Of a DNA stretch of 64,000 bases, positions 1 to 8,371 are shown piece after piece (position 1 is the first letter of the stretch; each line of letters opens with the position of its first letter). Source of the DNA: an uncultured Bacteroidia bacterium (GTDB taxonomy: Bacteria > Bacteroidota > Bacteroidia > Bacteroidales > UBA932); the NCBI GenBank assembly GCA_902778105.1, contig CACYWN010000021.1:17339-81338 (forward strand), in the 5' to 3' direction. A program made the position numbers and the translations under genes. The notes below the pieces were generated by a model. That model was given only the letters and a program-made list of their open reading frames with translations. It was not told the origin of the DNA and made no database searches.

Positions 1-271
1 TGCGGAGCTGCTTCCGCACCGTGCGGCCGAGCTCGCCGCGGAGGGCCTTGTTGTTCTCCTCCAGGAGGGCCATCACGGCTTCCTGCTTGTCGGACGGGAA
101 GATGCTCACGTAGGCCTTCGCCACCGAAAGGTCCGGGCTTACGCGGACTTCGCTCACCGTGACCAGGGCACCGCCGAAAGCGGCCATGCCCTTGGCCCGG
201 ATGATCTCGGCGAGGTCCTTCTGGATCTCGCGGCCCACCTTCAACTGTCTTGTGCTAGCCGGTTTTTCCAT
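1..271 (-). CDS. rbfA: Ribosome-binding factor A, 3' end cut by window edge
   Basis: Only the first 90 codons are present; the gene runs off the left edge of the window. The translation begins MEKPASTRQLKVGREIQKD and continues through GGALVTVSEVRVSPDLSVAKAYVSI-like sequence, the KH-type fold typical of RbfA. In the family this protein binds the 30S subunit late in assembly and helps 16S rRNA 5' end maturation and cold adaptation. The ATG at 271-269 is the only good start. A short dispersed repeat separates it from the upstream tyrS, which is on the same strand. I identified it by pattern, without a search. Confidence 0.88.
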   Translation of the reverse strand, partial: MEKPASTRQLKVGREIQKDLAEIIRAKGMAAFGGALVTVSEVRVSPDLSVAKAYVSIFPSDKQEAVMALLEENNKALRGELGRTVRKQLR

Positions 272-276
272 ACTTC

Positions 277-309
277 TGTCATTCTGAGACCGTAGGTCGA
301 AAGAATCTA
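277..309. repeat. Dispersed GTCATTCTGAG / AGAATCT repeat, copy 1
   Basis: A short imperfect repeat running from tgtcattctgag to agaatcta, between rbfA and the 3' end of tyrS. Related copies occur near 44864, 46004, 52268 and, in a coding sequence, 62018. It overlaps the last codon of tyrS. Confidence 0.6.
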
Positions 310-1596
310 AATGATATTGACAATGAAATAATTCTTCTTCCCCTTCTGCGCCAGGACATAGTGCCCGTTGATCACATCGGCCTCCGTTACATCATAATTG
401 ATGTCACCCACCTTGCCCTTGTTCAGGGAGACGCCGCCGCCCTGGAGCATCTTGCGGGCCTCGCCCTTGGAGGGGAAGACGGCCGTCTTGACGGCGAGGA
501 AGTCGAGGATGTTGCAGGGGAGTTCATCGGCCTTCACCTCGAAGGAGGGAACGTTCGCGAACACCTCGCGGACGGTGCGCTCGTCCATCTTGCGGAACAC
601 CTCGGCGGAGACGTTGCCGAACAGCAGCTGGGAGGCCGCGACGGCATTGTCGTAGGCTTCCTGCCCATGGACCATGATGGTGATCTCGCGGGCAAGGACC
701 TTCTGGAGCTTGCGCTGGCCCGGGTCCTCGCGGTGCTCGGCGATAAGGCCCTCGATGGTCGGGCGGTCCAGCATGGTGAAGATCTTGATGTAGCGCTCGG
801 CGTCGTCATCGGCCACGTTCAGCCAGAACTGGTAGAACTCGTACGGGGAGGTGCGCTCGGCGTCCAGCCAGATGTTGCCCTTCTCGGTCTTGCCGAACTT
901 GGTGCCGTCGGCCTTGCGGATGAGGGGGCAGGTGAGGGCGAAGGCCTCGCCGCCGTCGATGCGGCGGATGAGCTCGGTGCCGGTGGTGATGTTGCCCCAC
1001 TGGTCCGATCCGCCCAGCTGCAGCACGCAGCCCTTGTTCTTCCACAGCCAGTAGAAGTCGTAACCCTGCATGAGCTGGTAGCTGAACTCGGTGAAGGACA
1101 TGCCCTCGGAAGAGTCGCGCTGGAGGCGCTTCTTCACGGAATCCTTCGCCATCATGTAATTGACGGTGATGTGCTTGCCGATGTCGCGGATGAAGTTGAT
1201 GAAGCTGTAGTCCTTCATCCAGTCGTAGTTGTTCACGAGCTCGGCCTTGTTGGGGGCGTCGGACTCGAAGTCCAGGAAGCGGGCGAGCTGCGCCTTGATG
1301 CAGGCGACGTTGTGGTTGAGGGTTTCCTCGTCCAGGAGGTTGCGCTCGGCGGACTTCATGGACGGGTCGCCGATCATGCCGGTGGCCCCGCCCACGAGGG
1401 CGAAGGGCTTGTGCCCGCAGTTCTGGAAGTGTTTGAGGATCATCACGCTAACGAGATGTCCGATATGCAGGGAGTCGGCCGTGGGGTCGATGCCTACGTA
1501 GGCAGCCTTGGGGCCTTCCATGAGTTTCTCTTCCGTACCCGGCATGATGTCCTGGATCATGCCTCTCCAAGTGAGTTCTTCAACAAAATTCTTCAT
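307..1596 (-). CDS. tyrS: Tyrosine--tRNA ligase
   Basis: Charges tRNA-Tyr with tyrosine in the cytoplasm. The 429-residue product has the class I signature HIGH at residues 44-47, a KMSKS-type loop KFGKT starting near residue 233, and a C-terminal S4-like RNA-binding domain ([19 protein letters not shown]). The length fits bacterial TyrRS. I chose the ATG at 1596, which gives [13 protein letters not shown]; a GTG four codons upstream at 1608 is in frame but lies close to the predicted transcription start. A good promoter sits immediately upstream, so the gene is probably transcribed independently of asnA. Confidence 0.95.
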   Translation of the reverse strand: MKNFVEELTWRGMIQDIMPGTEEKLMEGPKAAYVGIDPTADSLHIGHLVSVMILKHFQNCGHKPFALVGGATGMIGDPSMKSAERNLLDEETLNHNVACIKAQLARFLDFESDAPNKAELVNNYDWMKDYSFINFIRDIGKHITVNYMMAKDSVKKRLQRDSSEGMSFTEFSYQLMQGYDFYWLWKNKGCVLQLGGSDQWGNITTGTELIRRIDGGEAFALTCPLIRKADGTKFGKTEKGNIWLDAERTSPYEFYQFWLNVADDDAERYIKIFTMLDRPTIEGLIAEHREDPGQRKLQKVLAREITIMVHGQEAYDNAVAASQLLFGNVSAEVFRKMDERTVREVFANVPSFEVKADELPCNILDFLAVKTAVFPSKGEARKMLQGGGVSLNKGKVGDINYDVTEADVINGHYVLAQKGKKNYFIVNII

Positions 1597-1622
1597 TGTA
1601 TGGTTCACAAATTCTTAATCCG

Positions 1623-1654
1623 CAAATATAAGTAAAAAACCGCCCTTCTCCAAA
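1623..1654 (-). promoter_or_regulatory. tyrS promoter (-33/-7)
   Basis: On the minus strand the -7 box TATATTTG (1630-1623) is preceded 20 bp upstream by TTTG (1654-1651), matching the Bacteroidetes primary-sigma consensus. The -33 element lies in the loop of the asnA terminator, so termination and initiation signals overlap. Confidence 0.65.
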
Positions 1655-1663
1655 GGACGGTTT
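1634..1663 (-). terminator. asnA intrinsic terminator
   Basis: Read on the minus strand, AAACCGTCC pairs with GGGCGGTTT across a short loop, followed by a T-rich tail. It lies just after the asnA stop codon. Confidence 0.7.
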
Positions 1664-1674
1664 CAGGGATCGGC

Positions 1675-2712
1675 CTAGGCGAGCTCGATGCCCGCGGCGT
1701 GGCATTTCGCCCGCATCTCCTCCGGCCAGATGGAGGACTGGATTTCGCCGATATGGGCCTTGCGCAGCAGGTACATGCACAGGCGGGACTGGCCGATGCC
1801 GCCGCCGATGGTCTGCGGGAGTTCGCCCGCAAGGAGCCGGCGGTGGAAATACAGGTCCGCCTTCTCTTCCTGCCCGCGTTCCCTGAGCTGGCGCCGCATG
1901 GCTTCCGGGTTCACGCGGATACCCATGCTGGAAATCTCGAAAGCGCTTTCCAGCACCGGATTCCACAGCAGGATGTCGCCGTTCAGGCCTTCGTACCCGT
2001 CGCTGTTCGGCGTGCTCCAGTCATCGTAGTCCGCGGCGCGGCCGTCGTGGATGCTCCCGTCGGAGAGTTTCCCGCCGATGCCGATGATGAAAACAGCCTT
2101 GTGTTCCTTTACGATGGCGTTTTCGCGTTCCTTGGGGGTGAGGTTCGGATACCGCTGCAGGAGTTCTTCCGCATGGATGAAGAAGATCTCGTCCGGGAGG
2201 GCGGGCACCAGTTGCGGGAATTCCACATACAGTTTGTTCTCCGTCACCTTCACCGCTTCATAGATGCGGCGGACGGTGCGCTTCAGGAAGTCCAGGTTCC
2301 GGTCTTCCTCCCGGATGACCTTCTCCCAGTCCCACTGGTCCACATAGATAGAATGGAGGTTGTCCAGGTCCTCGTCGGGACGCAGGGCGTTCATGTCGGT
2401 ATAGATGCCGCGGCCAGGGGTGATGCCGAGCTCGGCCAGTTTCAGCCGCTTCCACTTCGCGAGGGAATGGACCACTTCCGCCGGACGCTCGTCCAGGCTC
2501 CGGACAGGGAAGCGGACCGGGCGCTCCACGCCGTTCAGGTCATCGTTGATACCCGTTCCGGACAGGACCGTCATCGGAGCCGTCACGCGCAGCAGCGCGA
2601 GCTGGGCGGACAGGTTGTCCTGGAACATGTCCTTGACGGACTTGATGGCTTTTTCCGTCTGCTCGGTGCTGCCAAGCAGGTTGCGGTAATGCTGGGGAAG
2701 ATACAGGGACAT
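1675..2712 (-). CDS. asnA: Aspartate--ammonia ligase (asparagine synthetase A)
   Basis: Makes asparagine from aspartate, ammonia and ATP. The product is 345 residues, the usual AsnA length, and carries family signature stretches such as MSLYLPQHYRNLL at the N terminus, LNGVERPVRF, DQWDWEK, and GGGIGQSRLCM near the C terminus; the fold is related to class II aminoacyl-tRNA synthetases. A longer open frame exists upstream, but the ATG at 2712 gives the conserved N terminus and lies about 27 bp from a -7 box. It is monocistronic, with its own promoter and terminator. Confidence 0.95.
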   Translation of the reverse strand: MSLYLPQHYRNLLGSTEQTEKAIKSVKDMFQDNLSAQLALLRVTAPMTVLSGTGINDDLNGVERPVRFPVRSLDERPAEVVHSLAKWKRLKLAELGITPGRGIYTDMNALRPDEDLDNLHSIYVDQWDWEKVIREEDRNLDFLKRTVRRIYEAVKVTENKLYVEFPQLVPALPDEIFFIHAEELLQRYPNLTPKERENAIVKEHKAVFIIGIGGKLSDGSIHDGRAADYDDWSTPNSDGYEGLNGDILLWNPVLESAFEISSMGIRVNPEAMRRQLRERGQEEKADLYFHRRLLAGELPQTIGGGIGQSRLCMYLLRKAHIGEIQSSIWPEEMRAKCHAAGIELA

Positions 2713-2738
2713 ACGCGTTTTCGTTCGTTTCAATCCTG

Positions 2739-2746
2739 CAAAGATA
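2739..2746 (-). promoter_or_regulatory. asnA -7 box
   Basis: TATCTTTG on the minus strand, about 27 bp upstream of the chosen asnA ATG, matches TAnnTTTG. Confidence 0.55.
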
Positions 2747-2912
2747 CTCCGCATGCACGAAATATCCAACTCTGCTCCCCTTTAAGTCTGATTTGTTCCA
2801 CATAAAAAAGGACGAATCAAATGGGTCAACTGCATCAGATAATGACTTACAATTCCGAAGCATCAAAACAAACGAGAATAGAACAGCGAGAATAAGAACT
2901 GTTGCAAAGATC

Positions 2913-3038
2913 AAAAGCGGATAAACTGGCCCTGGAAAGCAGATAAGCCATGTCAATCCGCTTTTCCCTATTTCTAAACTGCCTCAAAAGCGGAGAGGAA
3001 TGGCCTGGAGACCGTACAGGGACGATGGACCCGCTTTT
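2913..3038. repeat. Orphan REP dimer, 53-20-53 bp (RAYT2-type ends)
   Basis: Two 53-bp palindromic units, 2913-2965 and 2986-3038, each begin aaaagcgg and end ccgctttt; a 20-bp spacer separates them. The first unit is nearly identical over its first 28 bases to the monomer at 44340. No transposase gene lies next to it, so it looks like a dispersed copy in the asnA-tpiA intergenic region. Apart from the tpiA promoter I see nothing else in 2770-3181. Confidence 0.85.
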
Positions 3039-3118
3039 CCTTTTCATTAGTAGTCCGGGAATACTTTCGCTGGTACCCCCGCATCCCTATGGTTTCAAAA
3101 TAAGGGCGTCCCGTCTTC

Positions 3119-3149
3119 TTGATTATTTCTCCCGGAATGACTAAATTTG
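3119..3149 (+). promoter_or_regulatory. tpiA promoter
   Basis: -7 box TAAATTTG at 3142-3149 with TTG at 3119-3121 about 20 bp upstream. The predicted start of transcription is roughly 25 bp before the tpiA ATG. Confidence 0.55.
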
Positions 3150-3181
3150 CGGATTGGAAACATCTAACAAACATCCATAAA

Positions 3182-3937
3182 ATGAGAAAGTACATCGTTG
3201 CAGGAAACTGGAAAATGAACACCACAGTTCCTGAAGGCGTCGAACTCGCCAAGGCCGTCGTGGAGAAGGGCAAGGACCTTCCCGCCAATGTTGAACTCGT
3301 CGTGGCTCCGCCGTTCACGCACCTTGCTTGCGTCGCCGACGTCCTGAAGGGTTCCCAGGTCGCCCTCTCCGCCCAGAACTGCGCCGACCACGAGAAGGGT
3401 GCCTATACCGGCGAGATTGCCGTGAACATGCTCACTTCCCTCGGCTGCAAGTACACGATCCTCGGTCACTCCGAGCGCCGTCAGTACTACGGCGAGACCG
3501 ACGAGAAGCTCGTCGTCAAGACGAAGCTCGCCCTGGAGGCTGGCCTGAAGGTCATCCTGTGCGTCGGCGAGAACCTCGACGAGCGTGAGGCCGGCAAACA
3601 TTTCCAGGTGGTGACGGACCAGACCAAGGCTGTCCTGTACAATTTCACCGCCGAGGACCTGAAGAATGTCGTGATCGCCTATGAGCCCGTCTGGGCCATC
3701 GGTACCGGCAAGACTGCGACCGCGGAACAGGCCCAGGAAATCCATGCCTGCATCCGTACCGTCATCGCCGAGAAGTTCGGCCTGGAAGTGGCTGACGACA
3801 TGACCATCCTGTACGGTGGCTCCTGCAAGCCTTCCAACGCGAAGGAACTCTTCGCCCAGAAGGACATCGACGGCGGCCTCATCGGTGGCGCCGCCCTGAA
3901 GGCGGACGACTTCATCGGAATCGCCCGCTCGTTCTAA
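3182..3937 (+). CDS. tpiA: Triose-phosphate isomerase
   Basis: Interconverts dihydroxyacetone phosphate and glyceraldehyde 3-phosphate in glycolysis. The 251-residue protein has the expected active-site residues: Lys11 in GNWKMN, His96 in ILGHSERR and Glu168 in AYEPVWAIGTG, plus the phosphate-binding GGSCKPSNAKE and GGLIGGAALK loops. The frame is open 21 codons further upstream, but the ATG at 3182 gives the standard MRKYIVAGNWKMN start and lies downstream of a clear -7 box. It converges on the lipoprotein gene downstream with a 4-bp overlap. Confidence 0.97.
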   Translation: MRKYIVAGNWKMNTTVPEGVELAKAVVEKGKDLPANVELVVAPPFTHLACVADVLKGSQVALSAQNCADHEKGAYTGEIAVNMLTSLGCKYTILGHSERRQYYGETDEKLVVKTKLALEAGLKVILCVGENLDEREAGKHFQVVTDQTKAVLYNFTAEDLKNVVIAYEPVWAIGTGKTATAEQAQEIHACIRTVIAEKFGLEVADDMTILYGGSCKPSNAKELFAQKDIDGGLIGGAALKADDFIGIARSF

Positions 3938-4347
3938 TTCAGGATCTTGACTACCGCACCGGTCTTGTCTTCTGCACACCAGAGCCAGACAAGGCCGGTG
4001 TCTTCGTATTTCTCCACCTTGAAGGGAATGCCGGAGGCGGTTTTTTCGGAACTGCCGGACCGCCACTTGACTTCGGCCCTGATCTCCTGCCCGACGGTCG
4101 TCGGAAGGTCGCTGCACGTAATGACGAAGTAGGAGGACATGTCGTCATTCCCGGCGCGGAACTGCCGGAGCGACCGGTTGAAGCCGAGTTGCATCGTGCC
4201 TTCCGTGAAGGTGAAGACTTTCTTGCCTTTGAACATCAGGCCGACCTGGTCGGAATTGTACAGCTCCGGGTCCATCTCGACCTTCTTCTCGCAGGCGGTC
4301 AGGACGGAAAGCGTCGTCAGCAGGATGATATAGAGGAGCTTTCTCAT
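3934..4347 (-). CDS. Small lipoprotein of unknown function
   Basis: I do not recognise this 137-residue protein. It has a lipoprotein signal peptide ending in the lipobox LTAC (Cys19), so it is probably anchored in an outer or inner membrane leaflet. The mature part is rich in beta-strand-like segments (FTEGTMQLGFNR, EIRAEVKWRSG) and ends in a WLWCAEDKTGAVVKIL motif. It overlaps the upstream metalloprotease gene by 4 bp (ATGA), so the two are translationally coupled and it may assist or accompany that secreted enzyme; that role is inference. Confidence 0.75.
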   Translation of the reverse strand: MRKLLYIILLTTLSVLTACEKKVEMDPELYNSDQVGLMFKGKKVFTFTEGTMQLGFNRSLRQFRAGNDDMSSYFVITCSDLPTTVGQEIRAEVKWRSGSSEKTASGIPFKVEKYEDTGLVWLWCAEDKTGAVVKILN

Positions 4348-6566
4348 TTCACGGTGACTTGTTTGGTGAGGATGTCGGTCGTACCGTCCGGATAGGATAT
4401 CACGGCCTTCAGGAGGCCGGAACGGGTCAGGTGGTAGTATCCGTCGGCTCCGGGGGTGATGGACCGTCCGTCAAGAGACCACCGTACGCCCTCGGCATCC
4501 GGTGCGTTGTAAACACGGAGGGAGAGGGGAGTGTCAGCCGCGAAAGAGCCGTCGCCGCCCCGTTCCACGTCCTTCAGATAAATATAAGGATAGGAATCGG
4601 CCTTCCTGCCGGACTTGGTCGTGAAGGAAGCGTTGCTGTTCACCGGGCCGGGAATGTTGCCCCGCTTGCACAGGAGCTGGACCTTGTAGGCGGTCGTCGG
4701 CGTGAGCCCTTCCAGCACGTAGGCGTATTTCCCGGGTTCATAGGCCGTTACTTCCACTTCCTGCAGCTGGGTTGCGTCGGCCAGGCCGAAGCGGATGATG
4801 CTCTTTCCGGTAAAGGACGGGTCCAGGCTGCTCCACTGGATGATGGAGGCGTCCTGGAAGACGGTCTGACGGTCGATTTTCACGGCGGGGGCCTTTTCCT
4901 CCAGGTCGTTGAAGACCGTAAAGGTTACGCTGCCGTCGGCATTCGTGCGGATGTCGGCGAGTCCCAGCGGAGAGTTCGCCCCGCTCCAGAAGACGAGGGC
5001 GGGATCGGTGTCGCAGGTGAGGGTGGCGATGTCACCATAGGGCCAGAATGCGTGGGAGGCCAGGGTGTAGATGGCGTCGTAGTTCCGGTTCTTGACGGCG
5101 GCCTGATAACGTTCCCGCGCCCGGGGATCGGGTTCGATGAGGTCCACGCACTGGTGGTCGGGGCGGGCGTTGACCTCATTCAGGTCCCAGCGCTCATCCG
5201 CCCGGAGTTCCCGCTTGGCTCCCGTCGACTGCCCGGACGGGCGTTCCGACAGGTCGATGTGATAGATCAGGAGGCCGTTCCCGCCGATGTGGGCGTCCCA
5301 GCCCTTTGCCTGCCGGCATTCCAGCAGGTAAAACTCCTTTTCATCTTCCGTCGGGAGCATGAAATAATCCCCGTTTTCCTGGATGGGGCGAAGGGTGTGC
5401 GTGCCTTCTGCAAGTTCCCGGCCTTCGCTCATCCCGAAGAACCAGCGTTCCACCACGCTGTAGTTCGGGGGTGTCCTTCCCTTGTCGTTGTGGTTGCCCG
5501 CATCCATCAGGTCGATGCAGTTCCACTCCGCCTCCGCATAGCCTCCGCTATCTTCGTTGTCGGTATCGTACAGGTCGGGAATGCCGAACGTGTGGGTATA
5601 CTCGTGGCAGAACGTGCCGATGGTGGCCAGCGTCGTATAGGTGGTCAGGTTCTCATCCAGTCGCAGTTCCGATGTGCAGGCGTAGTTGTCGATGAGGACC
5701 CCGTCCAGCCGGCAGGTCTGCCCGGCACCGCTCCGCACATACCACATATGGGGCCAGACATATTTCTCTCCCGCCCCTTCGGATTCGTTGGGACCGGCGT
5801 AGAAGACGAAGACGTTGTCCGCCTCGCCGTCGCCGTCGTTGTCATAGATGGAAAAGTCGATGTCCGGATCCACGGCATGGCAGGCGTCCATGATCATTTC
5901 GGCCGCATGTTCATCCTGCCCGTCCTCGTCGTTGGTCCCGTAGAAGGCGTAGTTCTCCGGCAGGGTGATGATGTCGGTGATGTCGAACCGGAAGGTGTAT
6001 CCGTCCTTCCACTGGTCCTTGAAGTAGGAGAGGGCGGTTTCGGGGCCGCTCCCGTTGATGATCCGCTCGAAATCGTCCCGCGTAAACCGGAAGGGAAGGT
6101 CCTGGAACTGGGCGAGGATGATGAGGCCGTGCCGGATGCCGCCGGTCTCTTCGGAACTCCGGGTCCTGGTCAGCTCACGGGCCTGGAGCGGAGCGAGCCG
6201 GCGCAACCGCTGGATGCGACGCTGCCTCAGCAAGGCATGGGGGATGTTCCGGCTGGCGGCGATGACTTCGCCGGGGGCTTCGGGATCGCCGGCATGTACG
6301 CCCGAATTCAGGCGGTTTCCGTAAAAATCATAGAAAGCGTAGCACCACCAGCCATCCGCATCCTGCAGCAGGACGCAGCCGTCCGCGGTGGTGAGCAGGT
6401 GGCCGTGTTCGTCTCCGGTGAGAAAAGCCTGGACCAGACTACCGTCGGGTTGGGTAAGATAGGAAACCCCTTTGCGCGCAGGTGCGCCGGCGAGGGACGC
6501 CGGAGCGATGAGGAATATGGTCAAAATCAGCGGCAGGAGCCACTGACGGACGGGTTTCGGTTTCAT
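4344..6566 (-). CDS. Secreted M6-family metalloprotease with C-terminal Ig/Fn3-like domains
   Basis: A zinc endopeptidase of the immune-inhibitor-A type. The ATG at 6566 gives a hydrophobic signal peptide (QWLLPLILTIFLIAPASLAGA); the frame is open 17 codons further upstream. The catalytic motif HEYTHTFGIPDLYD (HExxHxxGxPD) lies near residue 320, after a calcium-binding-like stretch YDNDGDGEADNVF. The C-terminal 200 residues look like an Fn3-like domain and a final Ig-like domain ending KQVTVK, resembling secretion or adhesion modules. Family members degrade host or environmental proteins. It heads a two-gene operon with the lipoprotein gene downstream. Confidence 0.88.
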   Translation of the reverse strand: MKPKPVRQWLLPLILTIFLIAPASLAGAPARKGVSYLTQPDGSLVQAFLTGDEHGHLLTTADGCVLLQDADGWWCYAFYDFYGNRLNSGVHAGDPEAPGEVIAASRNIPHALLRQRRIQRLRRLAPLQARELTRTRSSEETGGIRHGLIILAQFQDLPFRFTRDDFERIINGSGPETALSYFKDQWKDGYTFRFDITDIITLPENYAFYGTNDEDGQDEHAAEMIMDACHAVDPDIDFSIYDNDGDGEADNVFVFYAGPNESEGAGEKYVWPHMWYVRSGAGQTCRLDGVLIDNYACTSELRLDENLTTYTTLATIGTFCHEYTHTFGIPDLYDTDNEDSGGYAEAEWNCIDLMDAGNHNDKGRTPPNYSVVERWFFGMSEGRELAEGTHTLRPIQENGDYFMLPTEDEKEFYLLECRQAKGWDAHIGGNGLLIYHIDLSERPSGQSTGAKRELRADERWDLNEVNARPDHQCVDLIEPDPRARERYQAAVKNRNYDAIYTLASHAFWPYGDIATLTCDTDPALVFWSGANSPLGLADIRTNADGSVTFTVFNDLEEKAPAVKIDRQTVFQDASIIQWSSLDPSFTGKSIIRFGLADATQLQEVEVTAYEPGKYAYVLEGLTPTTAYKVQLLCKRGNIPGPVNSNASFTTKSGRKADSYPYIYLKDVERGGDGSFAADTPLSLRVYNAPDAEGVRWSLDGRSITPGADGYYHLTRSGLLKAVISYPDGTTDILTKQVTVK

Positions 6567-6730
6567 ATACAATACAAATGACGGCATTTTTTCGTTCATT
6601 CGCAAGGGTATATGCAAAAAACCGGCCCCAATGGCTGGGAACCGATTCTTTGACGTGTACTAAAACCTAAACCTGTACTAAAGATGCAATGCAGGGGACG
6701 TTCGTTGCAAAAGAATGCAAAAAAATGCTA

Positions 6731-6763
6731 AAAAAATAACCGGCCACCCAAAAGCAGCCGGTT
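6731..6763 (-). terminator. Terminator after the Hc1-like gene
   Basis: On the minus strand AACCGGC and GCCGGTT form a stem (6763-6738) followed by a T-run, 20 bp after the stop codon of the small basic protein gene. Confidence 0.75.
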
Positions 6764-6782
6764 AACGGAATGGAGTGTCTGC

Positions 6783-6956
6783 TTACTTCGCGGCATCGAC
6801 GGAAACCTTGCGGAACTCCTTCATGTCTTTCATAAGCTCCAGGGCAGCCTTACGGGCACGGGCACCGGCAGCCTTGTTACCCTTTACAACCTGCGCCTCA
6901 GCGTTCTTGGCGAACTCGGCAAACTCAGCATTGATCTTTTCAACAAGCTCTTTCAT
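6783..6956 (-). CDS. Histone H1-like protein (Hc1 family), 57 aa
   Basis: A short gene on the minus strand, ATG at 6956 and TAA at 6785-6783. The product starts MKELVEKINAEFAEFAKNA, then has a basic NKAAGARARKAALEL core and ends MKEFRKVSVDAAK. This is the arrangement of the Bacteroidetes Hc1-like small DNA-binding proteins, which are thought to act in nucleoid organisation. It is followed directly by a strong terminator, so it is an abundant single-gene transcript candidate. Confidence 0.85.
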   Translation of the reverse strand: MKELVEKINAEFAEFAKNAEAQVVKGNKAAGARARKAALELMKDMKEFRKVSVDAAK

Positions 6957-7055
6957 GATGATAGGTTTTATATTAGTTCGTTAAATGTTGGTAGTCATAA
7001 CTTTGTGCAAGATAAGAATAAAAACGCGAATAATCCAAAAAAAACGCTAAAAAAA

Positions 7056-7661
7056 TTAATTTTCAGCCTCTTTGGATGGCGTTTGAGGGTCTTTGGGCCT
7101 GGCATTGACGTAATTCATCGCCCGCTGGGGACCGATGGTGGAAAAGTCCTTGATGCCCCGGATAATCCTATCGGCAAGCTCAGGAATCTGTTCCAGTTCT
7201 TCCGGCGACAGGTTGCCGAGCACATAGTCGACCTGTCCTCCGCGCGAAAAACCGTTGCCGATCCCGACGCGGATCCGGGCCCACTGGTCGGATTCCAGGG
7301 TCCAGATGATGTTTTCGAGTCCGTTGTGTCCTCCGTCGCTTCCGCTGAGGCGCATCCTCAGCGTACCGAAGGGAAGGTTGAGATCGTCGGAGATGACGAT
7401 GAGGTTTTCCAGCGGGAGGTCCAGTTTCTGCATCCAGTAGCGGACGGCGTTCCCGCTCAGGTTCATGTAGGTCGAGGGCTTGAGGAGCGTGAAATGGCGT
7501 CCCTTGAAGGAAATCTCGGCGACCGCACCGTACCGCTGCACGGAGAAAACGACATTGGATGCCTGGGCCCAGGCATCCAATATCATAAATCCCATGTTGT
7601 GGCGGGTCGATGCGTATTCGGCACCGATGTTCCCGAGCCCGACAACGAGGTAGTCCGCCAT
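7056..7661 (-). CDS. pth: Peptidyl-tRNA hydrolase
   Basis: Releases tRNA from prematurely dropped peptidyl-tRNA. The 201-residue product has the family N terminus VVGLGNIGAEY, the catalytic His21 in STRHNMGF, the KPSTYMNLSG substrate-binding loop, and SDDLNLPFG followed by GSDGGHNGLENI. It lies 2 bp downstream of rplY on the same strand, a frequent pairing, and probably shares its promoter. Confidence 0.96.
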   Translation of the reverse strand: MADYLVVGLGNIGAEYASTRHNMGFMILDAWAQASNVVFSVQRYGAVAEISFKGRHFTLLKPSTYMNLSGNAVRYWMQKLDLPLENLIVISDDLNLPFGTLRMRLSGSDGGHNGLENIIWTLESDQWARIRVGIGNGFSRGGQVDYVLGNLSPEELEQIPELADRIIRGIKDFSTIGPQRAMNYVNARPKDPQTPSKEAEN

Positions 7662-7663
7662 CT

Positions 7664-8251
7664 TTACTTCGCGGCCTTCGCGGCATCAGCGGCGGCCTGC
7701 TGCATGGCGCGGGTGGCGTTCACGCGGCAGATGATCGTGTTCTTGTCGGAAACGATCTGGAGGTTGTCGTACTTGAGGTCGCCGGCCACCATCCGCTTCT
7801 CGATGTCGAGCGGAGTGACGTCGATGTCAAGCTGGTCGGGGAGGTCCTTCATGAGGGCCTTGACCTTCAGGGAGCGGGAAAGCTGGGTGAACTTACCACC
7901 GGCCTGGACGCCCACCGGATGACCGTAGATGTTGAGGGGGACGCTGATGACGATCGGCTTCTCCTCGTTCACGGCGAGGAAGTCCACGTGCAGGCAGTTG
8001 TCGTCCACCGGGTGCCACTGATATTCGTGGGCGACAGCGGTGTACATCTTGCCGTCGAGGTTGAGGTCCACGATGTAGGAGGCGGGGGTGTGGGTCAGGC
8101 CCATCAGCTCCTTCTCATTGACGGTGAACAGGATGTTCTCCATACCCAGACCATAGAGGTTGCAGGGGACGAGACCCTGGCGGCGGAACGCCTTGAGGAC
8201 GGCCTTGTTGCCCTTCTCGCGGATCTGGCCGTTCAGCTGAAAATGCTTCAT
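7664..8251 (-). CDS. rplY: 50S ribosomal protein L25 (Ctc-type)
   Basis: Binds 5S rRNA. The 195-residue protein is the long, Ctc/general-stress form, with the L25 domain at the N terminus (FQLNGQIREKGNKAVLKAFRRQGLVPCNLYG) and the TL5 C-terminal domain (SVPLNIYGHPVGVQAGGKFTQ...LDIDVTPLDIEKRM). It is transcribed with pth. An approximately 80-nt leader with a hairpin separates its predicted promoter from the ATG. Confidence 0.95.
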   Translation of the reverse strand: MKHFQLNGQIREKGNKAVLKAFRRQGLVPCNLYGLGMENILFTVNEKELMGLTHTPASYIVDLNLDGKMYTAVAHEYQWHPVDDNCLHVDFLAVNEEKPIVISVPLNIYGHPVGVQAGGKFTQLSRSLKVKALMKDLPDQLDIDVTPLDIEKRMVAGDLKYDNLQIVSDKNTIICRVNATRAMQQAAADAAKAAK

Positions 8252-8335
8252 TGCAGTTAAATTTAAAAATGTGTTACTCAGTCTTCTGTTTCAAAGACCC
8301 CATTGCACCAAAAAGCCTTGCGCTTTTTAAGCGCG

Positions 8336-8343
8336 CAAAGATA
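8336..8343 (-). promoter_or_regulatory. rplY-pth -7 box with leader
   Basis: TATCTTTG on the minus strand. The implied leader (about 8330 to 8252) contains the inverted repeat AAAAAGC..GCTTTTT, which could be a regulatory hairpin; that is inference. Confidence 0.5.
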
Positions 8344-8371
8344 AGGAGAAATATTTTGATTTCCAAAAGTT

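Noticed and set aside
361-1635. Long plus-strand open frame opposite tyrS, and similar long frames opposite asnA, the M6 and M49 peptidases, pntB and the V-ATPase genes
   Set aside because: They are antisense to clearly conserved genes, have low-complexity Leu/Gly/Val/Asp-rich translations and no family motifs; GC-rich codon use creates them.
2913-3038. CRISPR array
   Set aside because: Only two palindromic units, no further repeats at regular intervals, no cas genes in the window; the structure fits REP elements.
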